Source: Cellulosimicrobium cellulans | GTDB taxonomy: Bacteria > Actinomycetota > Actinomycetes > Actinomycetales > Cellulomonadaceae | Direction of reading: 5' to 3' | Length of the DNA stretch: 64,000 nucleotides | Assembly: GCF_024124905.1 (NCBI RefSeq) | Contig: NZ_JAMXST010000001.1 | Location: 1 to 64,000, forward strand | Shown here: piece after piece, positions 18,512-28,738 of the stretch | Layout: each line of letters begins with the position of its first letter | Position numbering within the stretch: the stretch's first letter is position 1 | Notes under the pieces: model-generated | What the model was told of the DNA's origin: nothing | The model's input: only the letters and a program-made list of their open reading frames with translations | The model's database searches: none | Made by a program: the position numbers and the translations under genes

Positions 18512-19372
18512 TCAGGCCTTGCGCATGTACGCACGCACGGTGAACGGCGCGAAGACCGCGACGATGACCGCCGCACCGACGAGCGAGATCGCAGCGTCGG
18601 AGCCGAGCGTCCCGGTGTTCGCCAGCTCCCGGACCGCGGTGACGAGGTGCGACACCGGGTTGACGTTGACGAAGCCCTGGAGCCAGCCCGGCATCGTCTC
18701 CGGCTGGACGAACGCGTTCGAGAGGAACGTCAGCGGGAAGAGCACGATCATCGAGATGCCCTGCACGCTCGACGCCGTCCGCGCGACGACGCCGAAGAAC
18801 GCGAAGATCCAGCTCACGGCCCACGAGCACACGATGACCAGCAGCCCCGCGAGCACGACCGCACCGAGCCCGCCGCCCGGCCGGTAGCCCATGAGGTAGC
18901 CCATCGCGAACGTGAGGGTGGTCGCGATGAGGTAGCGGACCGTGTCCGCGAGGAGCGCACCCGACAGGGGCGCGATGCGCGCGATGGGCAGCGACCGGAA
19001 GCGGTCGAACACGCCCTTGTCCATGTCCTCGCGCAGCTGCGTGCCCGTGACGACCGACGTGGTGATGACCGTCTGCACGAGGATGCCCGGGATGATGATC
19101 GGCAGGTAGCTCGTGACGTCGCCCGCGATCGCCCCGCCGAAGATGTACGTGAACATCAGCGTGAAGAGGATCGGCTGCAGCGTCACGTCGAAGAGCTGCT
19201 CGGGCGTGCGCTTGATCTTCAGCAGACCGCGGTACGCCATGGTCAGCGTGTGGTCGGCGGTGGCGCGCAGCGACGTGCGGTCGGACAGCGCGCGGTCGGC
19301 ACCGGCCTGGATGCGGGGCCGGGGCGCGACCGCCGCGCCGGTCGGGCCGGGGGTCGTGGTCGTGGTGGTCAT
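18512..19372 (-). CDS. ABC-2 type permease, DrrB-like
   Basis: This 286-residue protein has six hydrophobic segments and the family loop MAYRGLLKIKRTPEQLFDVTLQPILFTLMFTYIFGG near residue 45. EDMDKGVFDRFRSLPIAR, typical of daunorubicin/oleandomycin-type exporters, is also present. Its ATG overlaps the stop of the ATPase gene by 4 nt. Together they would export an unknown hydrophobic compound. Confidence 0.88.
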   Translation of the reverse strand: MTTTTTTPGPTGAAVAPRPRIQAGADRALSDRTSLRATADHTLTMAYRGLLKIKRTPEQLFDVTLQPILFTLMFTYIFGGAIAGDVTSYLPIIIPGILVQTVITTSVVTGTQLREDMDKGVFDRFRSLPIARIAPLSGALLADTVRYLIATTLTFAMGYLMGYRPGGGLGAVVLAGLLVIVCSWAVSWIFAFFGVVARTASSVQGISMIVLFPLTFLSNAFVQPETMPGWLQGFVNVNPVSHLVTAVRELANTGTLGSDAAISLVGAAVIVAVFAPFTVRAYMRKA

Positions 19373-20412
19373 CGCAGCGCCGCCTCTCGCGTCGCGGCCG
19401 CGCGGTCCTCGCGCGCGCCCGGGGTGTCGTCCGTGGATCCGGGCGCGCCGTCGCCGGCGGCCGCATCGGGTTGCTCGGCGCCGTGCCCCGTGAGGGTGAG
19501 GAACACCTCGTCGAGGCTCGGCTTGTCCATGCTCAGCGAGCCGACCTCGATGCGGGCCTCGCGCAGGCGCACGAGGAGGTCCGTCACGACGTCCGGCCCG
19601 GAGACGGGCACGGTGAGCCGCCGCGCCTCGGGGGAGACCGTCGCGGCGAGGCCCAGCGCGCGCTCGACGATCTCGAGCGCGGGCGCCACGTCGGCGGCGT
19701 GGACCAGGGCGAGCTGCAGCGACTGGTCGCCGACGGCGTCCTTGAGGTCGTCCGCGGTGCCCTCCGCCACCACGCGACCGCGGTCGATCACCGCGATCCG
19801 GTCCGCGAGCTGGTCCGCCTCGTCCAGGTACTGCGTCGTGAGCAGCACGGTCGACCCGCTCGCGACGAGATCGCGGATCGTCGACCACATCTGGGCCCGC
19901 GTGCGCGGGTCCAGACCCGTCGTCGGCTCGTCGAGGAAGATGAGCGGCGGCTGCGCGATGAGGCTCGCCGCGAGGTCCAGACGGCGGCGCATGCCGCCCG
20001 AGAAGCTCTTCAGCGGGCGGGACGCCGCCTCCGTGAGGCCGAACGCCTCCAGCAGCTCGACCGCCTTGCGCCGGGCCTGCGTGCGCGACAGCCCGAGGAG
20101 CCGCGCGAAGATCACGAGGTTCTCCGTCGCGCTGAGCGTCTCGTCGACCGAGGCGTACTGGCCCGTCACGCCGATGAGCTGGCGCACCTTGTGCGGGTGC
20201 GCGACGACGTCGTGCCCGAACACCCGGGCGGTGCCCGCGTCAGGGCGCAGGAGCGTCGCGAGCATGCTGATGGTCGTGGTCTTCCCGGCACCGTTGGGCC
20301 CGAGGACCCCGTAGACGGTGCCGGTGCGCACGGTGAGGTCCACGCCGTCGACGGCGCGGTTCTCGCCGAAGACCTTCACGAGGCCGTGGGCCTCGATCGC
20401 GGGGGTGGTCAT
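19369..20412 (-). CDS. ABC transporter ATPase, DrrA-like
   Basis: The 347-residue protein has Walker A GPNGAGKT (about 38-45), signature FSGGMRRRLDLAASL, Walker B LIFLDEPTTGLDPRTR and the DrrA-type C-terminal domain ending in PSLDEVFLTLTG. An Ala/Asp-rich tail follows. ATG 20412 is preceded on the minus strand by the strong site AGGAGG. It pairs with the downstream permease. Confidence 0.92.
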   Translation of the reverse strand: MTTPAIEAHGLVKVFGENRAVDGVDLTVRTGTVYGVLGPNGAGKTTTISMLATLLRPDAGTARVFGHDVVAHPHKVRQLIGVTGQYASVDETLSATENLVIFARLLGLSRTQARRKAVELLEAFGLTEAASRPLKSFSGGMRRRLDLAASLIAQPPLIFLDEPTTGLDPRTRAQMWSTIRDLVASGSTVLLTTQYLDEADQLADRIAVIDRGRVVAEGTADDLKDAVGDQSLQLALVHAADVAPALEIVERALGLAATVSPEARRLTVPVSGPDVVTDLLVRLREARIEVGSLSMDKPSLDEVFLTLTGHGAEQPDAAAGDGAPGSTDDTPGAREDRAAATREAALR

Positions 20413-20508
20413 GTGTCCTCCTGGTCGGTGGGTTCACCACCCACGCTCGACGAGCGCGCTCGCACCGCGCTGTCAGCGGAGCACCACCCGCTGTCACACC
20501 CCTGTCAC

Positions 20509-20575
20509 GCGAGGTAGACCCGTGATCCGCCGAGGTAGAGCCGTGGTCTGCCGAGGTAGAGCCGTGGTCGTGCCC
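20509..20575 (+). repeat. three tandem copies of a ~21-bp unit (cGAGGTAGAGCCGTGGTCtGC)
   Basis: The copies start near 20510, 20531 and 20552. The second and third are identical over CGAGGTAGAGCCGTGGTC; the first differs at a few bases. They lie upstream of the DrrA-like gene on its 5' side. Related copies in inverse orientation occur at 20835-20862. No function is known; multiple operator sites are possible. Confidence 0.85.
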
Positions 20576-20599
20576 GACGGCGGTGTGGTCGCCTTGGGT

Positions 20600-20699
20600 G
20601 GGCGGGGTGGGTGGTGGTGCCGCGTCTACCATCCGCCGCTCGTTCCTCGCGGCTCCCGCCAGGCCCGACCACGACGCGGCACCACCACCCACCCCGCCC
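20600..20699. repeat. perfect 26-bp inverted repeat around a 48-nt spacer
   Basis: Arm 20600-20625 (GGGCGGGGTGGGTGGTGGTG followed by CCGCGT) is the exact reverse complement of 20674-20699. It is far stronger than a usual terminator stem and lies about 190 bp from the nearest gene start. The larger region, 20516-20862, is itself roughly symmetrical: the 20531-20593 segment resembles the reverse complement of about 20797-20862. Confidence 0.85.
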
Positions 20700-20834
20700 G
20701 GCATCACCTCACCCTGGTCGGTCCTCGCCCGGGTGACTGCCCGCGGCATCAGCCCGCCAGTGCCGTGCTGGCCCGCGGGTGGGCCTGACCTTCGGGGCGA
20801 CCGACCCGTCGTCGGGCACGGTCTGGGCTCTTCC

Positions 20835-20862
20835 TCGGCGGACCACGGCTCTACTTCGGCGG
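20835..20862 (-). repeat. inverted copy of the 21-bp unit
   Basis: GCGGACCACGGCTCTACTTC at 20838-20857 is the reverse complement of the tandem unit at 20531-20551 with one or two changes. The partial copy before it (about 20815-20835) is more decayed. Confidence 0.75.
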
Positions 20863-20952
20863 GTGCGGTTCGTGCCACGCGGGGCTGAGAGCCGACTCGC
20901 CAGCGTCGTCCCGACGGCCGTGAAGGCCGTGGGTCGGGGCGGGCCGGCGTGC

Positions 20953-20958
20953 TAGCGT
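20953..20958 (+). promoter_or_regulatory. candidate -10 box (TAGCGT) before leader ORF and patatin gene
   Basis: The box would place the transcript start near 20965, about 137 nt before the patatin start codon. The leader contains the tiny ORF described next. The 540 bases before it hold only the repeats. Confidence 0.4.
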
Positions 20959-20996
20959 CGGGGCCGATCGTGAACCGAGCCGAGGAGGTGAGTCCC

Positions 20997-21056
20997 GTGA
21001 ACGCTGTGTCCGTACCGGGCGCTCCCTCGCTGCCCACGATCGCGCGACGGCCGTAG
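20997..21056 (+). CDS. possible 19-residue leader peptide
   Basis: GTG 20997 is preceded by a strong site (GAGGAGGTG, 20982-20990) and reads VNAVSVPGAPSLPTIARRP before TAG 21054. An in-frame GTG at 20970 would make it 28 residues. It ends 45 nt before the patatin ATG. It has no run of one amino acid that would suggest classical attenuation. The strong site with no other ORF behind it is the only support. Confidence 0.4.
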   Translation: MNAVSVPGAPSLPTIARRP

Positions 21057-21101
21057 TCGTCGTCGGGAGCGCTCGCCGCATCATCGCGAGAGGCGACTCC
21101 C

Positions 21102-22076
21102 ATGAACACCACCACACCTTCTTCTGCACCGGGTACCTCTGCCGTAGGCCTCCCGGTACCTGACCTCCAGCCGTCCGATCCGGTCCCGACGACGGGTGAG
21201 CGCGCCCTCGTGCTCGGGGGCGGCGGGTCCACCGGCAACGCGTGGCTGATCGGCGTCGTCGCCGGTCTGGCCGACGCCGGGCTGGACGTGTCCACGACGG
21301 CCGACCTGACCGTCGGGACGTCGGCCGGTTCGACGACGGCGGCGCAGCTCGCCGGCGCGACGCCCGCGGAGCTGTACGCCGCCGCGCTGGTCGCTCCGAC
21401 GCGCCCGCAGGCAGGGCCGGTCGGCCCGGACGCGGGCGGGGACCGCACGCGGCAGGCGGCGGACCAGATGGCGCGGACGGCCGCGATCATCGCCGGTGCC
21501 CAGGACGCGGCCGACATGCGCCGCAGGCTCGGGGCGGCAGCGCTCGCGCTGCCCGGGGCGTCGGACGAGGCGGTCCAGTCGCGGTGGCGGGCGACCGTCG
21601 GTGCGCGCCTGCCCGACCCGTCCTGGCCCGGCCGGTCGCTGCTGCTCACGGCGGTCGACGCGCGGACCGGCGAGCCCGCCGTCTTCGACCGGCACAGCGG
21701 CGTCGACCTCGTCGACGCCGTCGCGGCGAACTGCGCGAGCGGGTTCGCCTACCGGATCGGGGAGCGGCAGTACATCGACGGCGGCTACCGCCGCAACGAG
21801 AACGCGGACCTGGCGGTCGGGCACCGGCGGGTGCTCGTGCTGTCGCCGTTCGGGGGCAGGACGCGTGCGCCGCTGGACTGGGGCCTGCAGCTCGCCGTGC
21901 AGGTCGACGAGCTGCGCGCACGGGGGAGCGAGGTCGAGGTGATCGTCCCGGGCCCCGCGGCCGACCACCTGTTCGGCCCGCAGGCCATGGACCTGTCGCT
22001 CCGGCCGGCCGCGGCCGAGGCCGGGTACGAGCGGGGCACCGCGCTCGCGGAGCACGTCGCCGCGCTCTGGCGCTGA
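21102..22076 (+). CDS. patatin-like phospholipase/acyl hydrolase
   Basis: The 324-residue protein has the patatin oxyanion loop LVLGGGGSTGNAW (about 37), the nucleophile elbow GTSAGS (Ser about residue 72) and the DGG motif YIDGGYRRNENADLAVG (Asp about 227), forming a Ser-Asp dyad. There is no signal peptide, so it is probably cytosolic or membrane-peripheral. ATG 21102 has GAGAGGCGA upstream. It stands alone between repeats and a bidirectional terminator, so it is an insertion into the usual ABC-ctaA neighbourhood. Confidence 0.88.
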   Translation: MNTTTPSSAPGTSAVGLPVPDLQPSDPVPTTGERALVLGGGGSTGNAWLIGVVAGLADAGLDVSTTADLTVGTSAGSTTAAQLAGATPAELYAAALVAPTRPQAGPVGPDAGGDRTRQAADQMARTAAIIAGAQDAADMRRRLGAAALALPGASDEAVQSRWRATVGARLPDPSWPGRSLLLTAVDARTGEPAVFDRHSGVDLVDAVAANCASGFAYRIGERQYIDGGYRRNENADLAVGHRRVLVLSPFGGRTRAPLDWGLQLAVQVDELRARGSEVEVIVPGPAADHLFGPQAMDLSLRPAAAEAGYERGTALAEHVAALWR

Positions 22077-22103
22077 CCGGCACCTGACGTGCGCTGACGC
22101 AGC

Positions 22104-22134
22104 GGTGGCCCGGATCGCTCAGGCCCGGGCCACC
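22104..22134 (+). terminator. bidirectional terminator between patatin gene and ctaA
   Basis: A perfect 10-bp stem, GGTGGCCCGG with CCGGGCCACC, around an 11-nt loop lies between convergent genes. Confidence 0.82.
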
Positions 22135-22140
22135 GTCCGC

Positions 22141-23106
22141 TCAGGCGCGGGTGCGGGTCGTGAGGACGACGCGCGTGGAGCCGGCGACGAGGAGCGCCGA
22201 GCCGAGCATGTGCAGCCCGACGAGGAGCGCGGGCAGGCCGGTGAAGTACTGGACGTACCCGATCAGTCCCTGGCCCAGCGTGATCGCGAGCAGGATCCAG
22301 GCCGCACGGCGCACCTGCTCGGGGCCGCGACGGACGCTCACGAGGTAGGCGACGAGGACGGCGACGAACACCCACACGGCCCACGCGTGGATCTTGCTCA
22401 TGAGCGCCGGGTCGACGGCGAGGCGGTACCCGACCTCCTCGTCGCCGCTGTGCGGGCCCGCCCCCGTGACGACGACGCCGAGGACGACGATCAGCGCCGT
22501 CAGCCCGTACAGGGTCCAGGCGAGCGTGCGCGAGCGCGAGGCGACCGTCGGGACGAGTGGCCCGTCGCCCTCCCCGGACCGGTGGAGGAGGAGCAGCGAG
22601 ACGGAGACGAGCGCGGCCGAGACGACGAAGTGCAGCGACACCCAGCCCGGGTGCAGGTGGAGCAGGACGATCACGCCGCCGATGACGGCCTGCGCGGCGA
22701 CGCCGAGGAGGGGGACGGCGCCGAGGAGCCGGTAGGACAGGACGCGGGACCGGTCGGTCCACACGAGGACCAGCGCGGCGATCGCGATGACGCTCAGCAC
22801 CCCGGTGAGCGTGCGGTTCCCGTACTCCACGAACTGGTGGTACGTCGTCTCGGGGTGGAACTTCGCGGCGAACTGGCCCGGCTCGCACTGCGGCCAGGTC
22901 GAGCACCCGAGCCCCGAACCCGTGAGCCGCACGGCGCCGCCCGTGAGGATGATGCCGATCTGCGCCACGAGGTTCGCGACGAGCACCGGCCGGGTCCAGC
23001 GGCGCAGCGGCGCGAGCCGGTCCGGTCGTGCGGCGCCGCCACCGGCGGCGGCGCCTGCGGGGCTGTCGGCGGGAGCGGGGTCGAGCGCGGGGGGCGGGGT
23101 GCTCAC
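22141..23106 (-). CDS. ctaA: heme A synthase (COX15/CtaA)
   Basis: This 321-residue membrane protein has eight hydrophobic segments. The first half has GGAVRLTGSGLGCSTWPQC, with a Cys at the outer face, and HQFVEYGNRTLTG (heme-ligand His). Later histidines are in HPGWVSLHFVVS, SKIHAWAVWVF and VGLHMLGSA. It oxidises heme O to heme A for cytochrome aa3. GTG 23106 is preceded by a -10 box with only 6 nt between, so it is probably leaderless. The neighbouring ABC pair and sufR match the mycobacterial Rv1456c-Rv1460 order. Confidence 0.93.
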   Translation of the reverse strand: MSTPPPALDPAPADSPAGAAAGGGAARPDRLAPLRRWTRPVLVANLVAQIGIILTGGAVRLTGSGLGCSTWPQCEPGQFAAKFHPETTYHQFVEYGNRTLTGVLSVIAIAALVLVWTDRSRVLSYRLLGAVPLLGVAAQAVIGGVIVLLHLHPGWVSLHFVVSAALVSVSLLLLHRSGEGDGPLVPTVASRSRTLAWTLYGLTALIVVLGVVVTGAGPHSGDEEVGYRLAVDPALMSKIHAWAVWVFVAVLVAYLVSVRRGPEQVRRAAWILLAITLGQGLIGYVQYFTGLPALLVGLHMLGSALLVAGSTRVVLTTRTRA

Positions 23107-23112
23107 GGTCCC

Positions 23113-23118
23113 ACGGTA
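23113..23118 (-). promoter_or_regulatory. candidate -10 box (TACCGT) of ctaA, leaderless
   Basis: On the minus strand TACCGT ends 6 nt before GTG 23106; no ribosome site is visible. Confidence 0.5.
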
Positions 23119-23171
23119 TCGGGACGACCGTGCAGCCCCGGAACCCAGCGCGTGTGAGATGCGCCCGGACC

Positions 23172-23974
23172 TCAGGTCCAGCGGAAGAGCTTGCCCGCGC
23201 CCCAGCCGAGCGCGGCGGTCCAGCCGAGCAGCACGACGACGGAGAAGGGCGGCACGGAGCCGTCGAGCAGGGCGCCGCGCATCGCCTCGCCCAGCGCCCC
23301 GGACGGCAGCAGGAGCGCGACGTGCTCGAGCGGGCCGGGGAGCTGGTCGGCCGGGACGAGGACGCCACCGCCGACGGTGAGCAGCACGAGCACGAGGTTC
23401 GCGACGGCGAGCACGCCCTCGGCGCGCAGCGTCCCGGCGAGCAGCATCGCGAGCGACGTGAACGCCGCCGTCCCGAGCAGCACGGCGAGCATGGCCGCGG
23501 GGATCCCGGCGGGGTCGGGCTGCCAGCCGAGCGCGAGCGCGACGGCCGTGATGACCACGACCTGCACGACCTCGACGGCGAGGACGCCGAGCACCTTCCC
23601 GGCGAGCAGGCCGCCGCGGCCCAGGGGCGTGGTGGACATGAGGCGCAGTACGCCGTTGCGGCGGTCGAACGCGGTCGCGATGGCCTGCGACGTGAACGCC
23701 GTCGACATCACGGCGAGCGCGAGGACGCCGGGCGTCACGAAGTCGACGCGCGTCGCGCCGCCCGTGTCGAGGTCGACGAACGACGTGAGCACCAGCCCGA
23801 GCAGGAGCATGACGGGCAGGATGATCGTCACGAGGAGCTGCTCGCCGTTGCGCAGGATCATGCGCGTCTCGAACGCCGTCTGGGCGACGACGCGGCGCCA
23901 CGCGGGAGCGGCGAGCTCCGTGCTCGGGGTCTGGCTCGGGTCCTGGGTCTCCGACGTGGTCTTCGGGGTCGCGC

Positions 23975-23978
<4 letters not shown>
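23172..23978 (-). CDS. ABC-2 type permease
   Basis: The 268-residue protein has about six hydrophobic segments, with a cytosolic FDRRNGVLRLMSTTPLGRGGLLAGK loop after the second. Its ATG overlaps the stop of the ATPase gene. It forms an exporter with that ATPase. The conserved place next to ctaA and sufR suggests a role linked to heme or cytochrome maturation, but the substrate is not known to me. Confidence 0.87.
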
Positions 23979-24940
<962 letters not shown>

Positions 24941-24947
24941 CCGGCCG

Positions 24948-24953
24948 ATTGTA
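24948..24953 (-). promoter_or_regulatory. -10 box (TACAAT) of the ABC-ctaA side, leaderless
   Basis: A near-consensus TACAAT on the minus strand ends 7 nt before GTG 24940. It lies in the 232-bp divergent region shared with sufR. Confidence 0.6.
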
Positions 24954-25076
24954 GGGGGCGGGTCTGCCGCTCAGGACCCGGGCCCGGCCCGGACCGCACG
25001 GGTGTCGCGTACGCCACATCTCGACGCCTCCGGGGCGGTCTGAGGGTCGCCTTGCTTGCGTTCGGGCAATTAGGGA

Positions 25077-25089
25077 ACAACCATGTTGT
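25077..25089. promoter_or_regulatory. dyad ACAAC-CAT-GTTGT, candidate SufR operator
   Basis: A 5-bp perfect dyad with 3-nt spacer lies in an unusually AT-rich stretch (25065-25100, TATATC following) about 85 nt before the sufR start. SufR autoregulates suf operons in mycobacteria and cyanobacteria; assignment of this dyad as its site is inference. Confidence 0.4.
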
Positions 25090-25172
25090 CTATATCGGTT
25101 CCAGATCTGTCACCCCGTTACAGGCCGCGCCACGCGCACGCGCGCCCACGGGACGCACCACGGGAGGTGAGC

Positions 25173-25919
25173 ATGGCCGCAGGACCCGTCCGACCGGACG
25201 CGCTGCGCGCTGCCACCCCCGCGGTCGGGCAGGCGCCCAGCACCGTCCCGGCCACCGACGCCGACCGCCGCACGCGCGAGCGCGTGCTCGAGCTCGTCGC
25301 GAGCGCCGGTCCCGTGAGCGCTGCCGACCTCGCCGCGACGCTCGGGCTGACGCCCGCCGCCGTCCGGCGCCACCTCGCCCTCCTCGAGGAGGACGACCTC
25401 GTCGCCGTGCACGACGCCGGGCACCCCACCGGGATGCGCGGCCGTCCCGCGCGACGGTACGTGACGACGTCGGCCGGACAGGGCGAGCTCAGCGGCACCT
25501 ACGCCGACCTCGCGACCCAGGCGCTGCGGTACCTGCGCGACGTCGCCGGGCCGGACGCCGTCGAGCGGTTCGCTCACGACCGGCTCGCCGAGCTCGCCGA
25601 CCGCTACGAGGGTCGGCTCGACGCGGACGACGTCGAGGGCCGGGCCGCCCAGCTCGCGGCGGCGCTCGCGGACGACGGCTACGCGGCGAGCGTGCGCCCC
25701 GTCCCCGGCACGTCCGCGGTGCAGCTCTGCCAGGGGCACTGCCCGGTGCAGCACGTCGCGGAGGAGTTCCCGCAGCTCTGCGAGGCGGAGGCGCAGGTCT
25801 TCGCCAGGCTCCTTGGCTCGCACGTGCAGCGGCTCTCGACGCTCGCGACGGGCGCGCACGCGTGCACGACGAACGTCCCCGTCCGGGCGCGCGGCCGCCC
25901 GACGTCGGGCGAGACCTGA
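25173..25919 (+). CDS. sufR: SufR-type Fe-S cluster regulator
   Basis: This 248-residue protein is probably the iron-sulfur sensing repressor of the suf operon. A winged helix lies at about 30-95 ([36 protein letters not shown]). The C-terminal half has cysteines suited to cluster binding: LCQGHC, QLC and HACTT (four Cys, first pair spaced by three). GTG/ATG choices upstream exist, but ATG 25173 has GGGAGGTGA just before it. It is the first gene of the suf operon, divergent from the ABC-ctaA genes, like Rv1460. Confidence 0.88.
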   Translation: MAAGPVRPDALRAATPAVGQAPSTVPATDADRRTRERVLELVASAGPVSAADLAATLGLTPAAVRRHLALLEEDDLVAVHDAGHPTGMRGRPARRYVTTSAGQGELSGTYADLATQALRYLRDVAGPDAVERFAHDRLAELADRYEGRLDADDVEGRAAQLAAALADDGYAASVRPVPGTSAVQLCQGHCPVQHVAEEFPQLCEAEAQVFARLLGSHVQRLSTLATGAHACTTNVPVRARGRPTSGET

Positions 25920-26022
25920 CCCGAGGGGCGCGCCGCCGCCCCGAGGCCACGAACGACATCCCCCGCAAGAACCCTTGTACCGACTGCCCCCGCCCGCAAC
26001 GACGGACAGTGGAAGGACGACC

Positions 26023-27483
26023 ATGAGCGCTCCCACCCAGGACGCCACCGGCACGGCCCAGCCGACCGGTGAGAAGCAGACCGACGACGAGATCATCGCC
26101 TCGATCGGTGCCTACGGCTACGGCTGGCACGACAGCGACGCCGCCGGCGAGGCCGCGCAGCGCGGCCTGTCCGAGGACGTCGTGCGCAACATCTCGGCGC
26201 TGAAGAACGAGCCCGAGTGGATGCTCAAGACGCGGCTCAAGGCCCTGCGCCTCTTCGACAAGAAGCCCATGCCGAGCTGGGGCTCCGACCTCACGGGCAT
26301 CGACTTCGACAACATCAAGTACTTCGTGCGCTCCACGGAGAAGCAGGCCGCCTCGTGGGACGACCTGCCGGAGGACATCAAGGAGACGTACGACAAGCTC
26401 GGCATCCCCGAGGCGGAGAAGCAGCGCCTCGTCGCGGGCGTCGCCGCGCAGTACGAGTCCGAGGTGGTCTACCACCAGATCAACGAGGAGCTGGAGCGCC
26501 AGGGCGTCATCTTCCTCGACACGGACACCGCGCTGCGCGAGCACCCGGAGCTCTTCCAGGAGTACTTCGGCACCGTCATCCCGTCGGGCGACAACAAGTT
26601 CGCGGCGCTCAACTCGGCCGTGTGGTCGGGCGGGTCGTTCGTCTACGTGCCGCCGGGCGTGCACGTCGAGATCCCGCTGCAGGCCTACTTCCGCATCAAC
26701 ACGGAGAACATGGGCCAGTTCGAGCGGACGCTGATCATCGCGGACGAGGGCTCGTACGTGCACTACGTCGAGGGTTGCACCGCGCCGATCTACTCGTCCG
26801 ACTCGCTGCACTCGGCGGTCGTCGAGATCATCGTCAAGAAGAACGCCCGCGTCCGGTACACGACCATCCAGAACTGGTCGAACAACGTCTACAACCTCGT
26901 GACCAAGCGGGCGACCGCGGCCGAGGGCGCGACGATGGAGTGGGTCGACGGCAACATCGGCTCCAAGGTCACCATGAAGTACCCGGCGATCTACCTGCTC
27001 GGCGAGCACGCGCGCGGCGAGACGCTCTCGATCGCGTTCGCGGGCGAGGGCCAGCACCAGGACGCCGGGGCCAAGATGGTCCACGCGGCGCCGCACACGT
27101 CGTCGTCCATCGTGTCGAAGTCGGTGGCGCGCGGCGGTGGCCGCACGTCCTACCGCGGCCTCGTCCAGGTCCTCGAGGGCGCCTCGCACTCGGCCTCGAC
27201 CGTGCTGTGCGACGCGCTGCTCGTCGACCAGATCTCCCGGTCCGACACCTACCCGTACGTCGACGTCCGCGAGGACGACGTGTCCATGGGGCACGAGGCG
27301 ACGGTCTCGCGGGTGAGCGAGGACCAGCTGTTCTACCTCATGTCCCGAGGCATGGAGGAGACCGAGGCGATGGCCATGATCGTGCGCGGGTTCGTCGAGC
27401 CCATCGCGCGCGAGCTGCCCATGGAGTACGCGCTCGAGCTCAACCGCCTCATCGAGCTGCAGATGGAAGGGTCCGTCGGCTGA
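26023..27483 (+). CDS. sufB: Fe-S cluster scaffold protein SufB
   Basis: This 486-residue protein forms the SufBC2D scaffold with SufD and SufC. Family sequence is seen throughout: [33 protein letters not shown] (conserved Cys), [28 protein letters not shown] and [23 protein letters not shown] 26023 has GGAAGGACG upstream. Lies 103 nt after sufR and 1 nt before sufD. Confidence 0.97.
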   Translation: MSAPTQDATGTAQPTGEKQTDDEIIASIGAYGYGWHDSDAAGEAAQRGLSEDVVRNISALKNEPEWMLKTRLKALRLFDKKPMPSWGSDLTGIDFDNIKYFVRSTEKQAASWDDLPEDIKETYDKLGIPEAEKQRLVAGVAAQYESEVVYHQINEELERQGVIFLDTDTALREHPELFQEYFGTVIPSGDNKFAALNSAVWSGGSFVYVPPGVHVEIPLQAYFRINTENMGQFERTLIIADEGSYVHYVEGCTAPIYSSDSLHSAVVEIIVKKNARVRYTTIQNWSNNVYNLVTKRATAAEGATMEWVDGNIGSKVTMKYPAIYLLGEHARGETLSIAFAGEGQHQDAGAKMVHAAPHTSSSIVSKSVARGGGRTSYRGLVQVLEGASHSASTVLCDALLVDQISRSDTYPYVDVREDDVSMGHEATVSRVSEDQLFYLMSRGMEETEAMAMIVRGFVEPIARELPMEYALELNRLIELQMEGSVG

Positions 27484-27484
27484 T

Positions 27485-28738
27485 ATGACCACCACCACCA
27501 TTCCCGAAGAGGCCGGCCTGACCACCGACCACTCGCGCGCGCAGGCCGACGGGGCGCACTCCCACGGCGTCGTGCCGCAGGGCTCGCGCGCCGAGCGGCT
27601 GACGTCGTTCGACCTCGCCGACATCCCCGTGCCCTCCGGGCGCGAGGAGGAGTGGCGCTTCTCGCCCGTCGCGCGCCTCGCGCCGCTGTTCGACGACAAG
27701 CTCGTCGGGCAGAGCGGCGGCGGTGACGTGCGCGTCACGGTCGTCGAGGCCCCCGAGGTCGAGGTCGCGATCGTCGGTCGCGACGACGAGCGGCTCGGCA
27801 CCGCCGGCAAGCCCGGCGACCGCACCGCCGTGACGTCGTGGAACGCGTTCGAGCAGTCGACGGTCGTCACCGTGCCGAAGGAGGCCGTCGCCTCCGACGT
27901 CACGTCCGTGCGCGTCGAGGGCCACGGCTCCACGCCGACCGCGAGCCACGTGCTCGTGCGCGCCGAGCGCCACTCGGAGGCCGTCGTCGTGCTCGACCAC
28001 GTCGGGACCGCGACGCTCAACGAGACGGTCGAGATCGTGGTCGAGGACGGTGCGCACCTCACCGTCGTCTCGGTCCAGGACTGGGCCGACGGCGCCGTGC
28101 ACGCGTCGTCGCACCGTGCCCGCATCGGGCGCGACGCGCGGCTCAAGCACGTGGTCGTGACGCTCGGCGGCGACGTCGTGCGCATCACCCCGGACGCGAC
28201 GTTCACGGCCGAGGGCGGCGACGTCGAGATGGTCGGCCTCTACTTCGCGGACGCGGACCAGCACCAGGAGCACCGCCTGTTCGTCGACCACGCCGTGCCG
28301 CGCTGCAAGTCGCGCGTGACGTACAAGGGCGCGCTGCAGGGCGAGGGCGCGCACGCGGTGTGGGTCGGGGACGTGCTGATCCAGGCCGAGGCCGAGGGCA
28401 CCGACACGTACGAGCTCAACCGCAACCTCGTCCTCACGGACGGCGCGCGCGCGGACTCGGTGCCGAACCTCGAGATCGAGACGGGCGAGATCGAGGGCGC
28501 GGGTCACGCGTCCGCGACCGGCCGGTTCGACGACGAGCAGCTCTTCTACCTGCAGGCCCGCGGCATCCCGGAGGTCGAGGCGCGCCGCCTCGTCGTCCGC
28601 GGCTTCTTCGCGGAGCTCATCCAGGAGATCGGCGTCGCGTCGGTCGAGGAGCGCCTGCTCGAGGCGATCGAGCGCGAGCTGAGCAAGTCCATGTCGATCA
28701 TCGACGGGAGCGCCGAGCTCGCCGAGGCGACGGCGTGA
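27485..28738 (+). CDS. sufD: Fe-S cluster assembly protein SufD
   Basis: The 417-residue SufD is the partner of SufB in the beta-helix core heterodimer. The C-terminal family segments include DQHQEHRLFVDHAVPRCKSRVTYKGALQG, EIETGEIEGAGHASATGRFDDEQLFYLQARGIPEVEARRL. The N-terminus has a His/Thr-rich lead. The stop overlaps the Rieske gene by 4 nt. Confidence 0.95.
   Translation: MTTTTIPEEAGLTTDHSRAQADGAHSHGVVPQGSRAERLTSFDLADIPVPSGREEEWRFSPVARLAPLFDDKLVGQSGGGDVRVTVVEAPEVEVAIVGRDDERLGTAGKPGDRTAVTSWNAFEQSTVVTVPKEAVASDVTSVRVEGHGSTPTASHVLVRAERHSEAVVVLDHVGTATLNETVEIVVEDGAHLTVVSVQDWADGAVHASSHRARIGRDARLKHVVVTLGGDVVRITPDATFTAEGGDVEMVGLYFADADQHQEHRLFVDHAVPRCKSRVTYKGALQGEGAHAVWVGDVLIQAEAEGTDTYELNRNLVLTDGARADSVPNLEIETGEIEGAGHASATGRFDDEQLFYLQARGIPEVEARRLVVRGFFAELIQEIGVASVEERLLEAIERELSKSMSIIDGSAELAEATA

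Noticed and set aside
20509-20575. Tandem 21-bp units considered as a CRISPR array
   Set aside because: Units are directly adjacent without unique spacers, only three, and no cas genes are present in the window.
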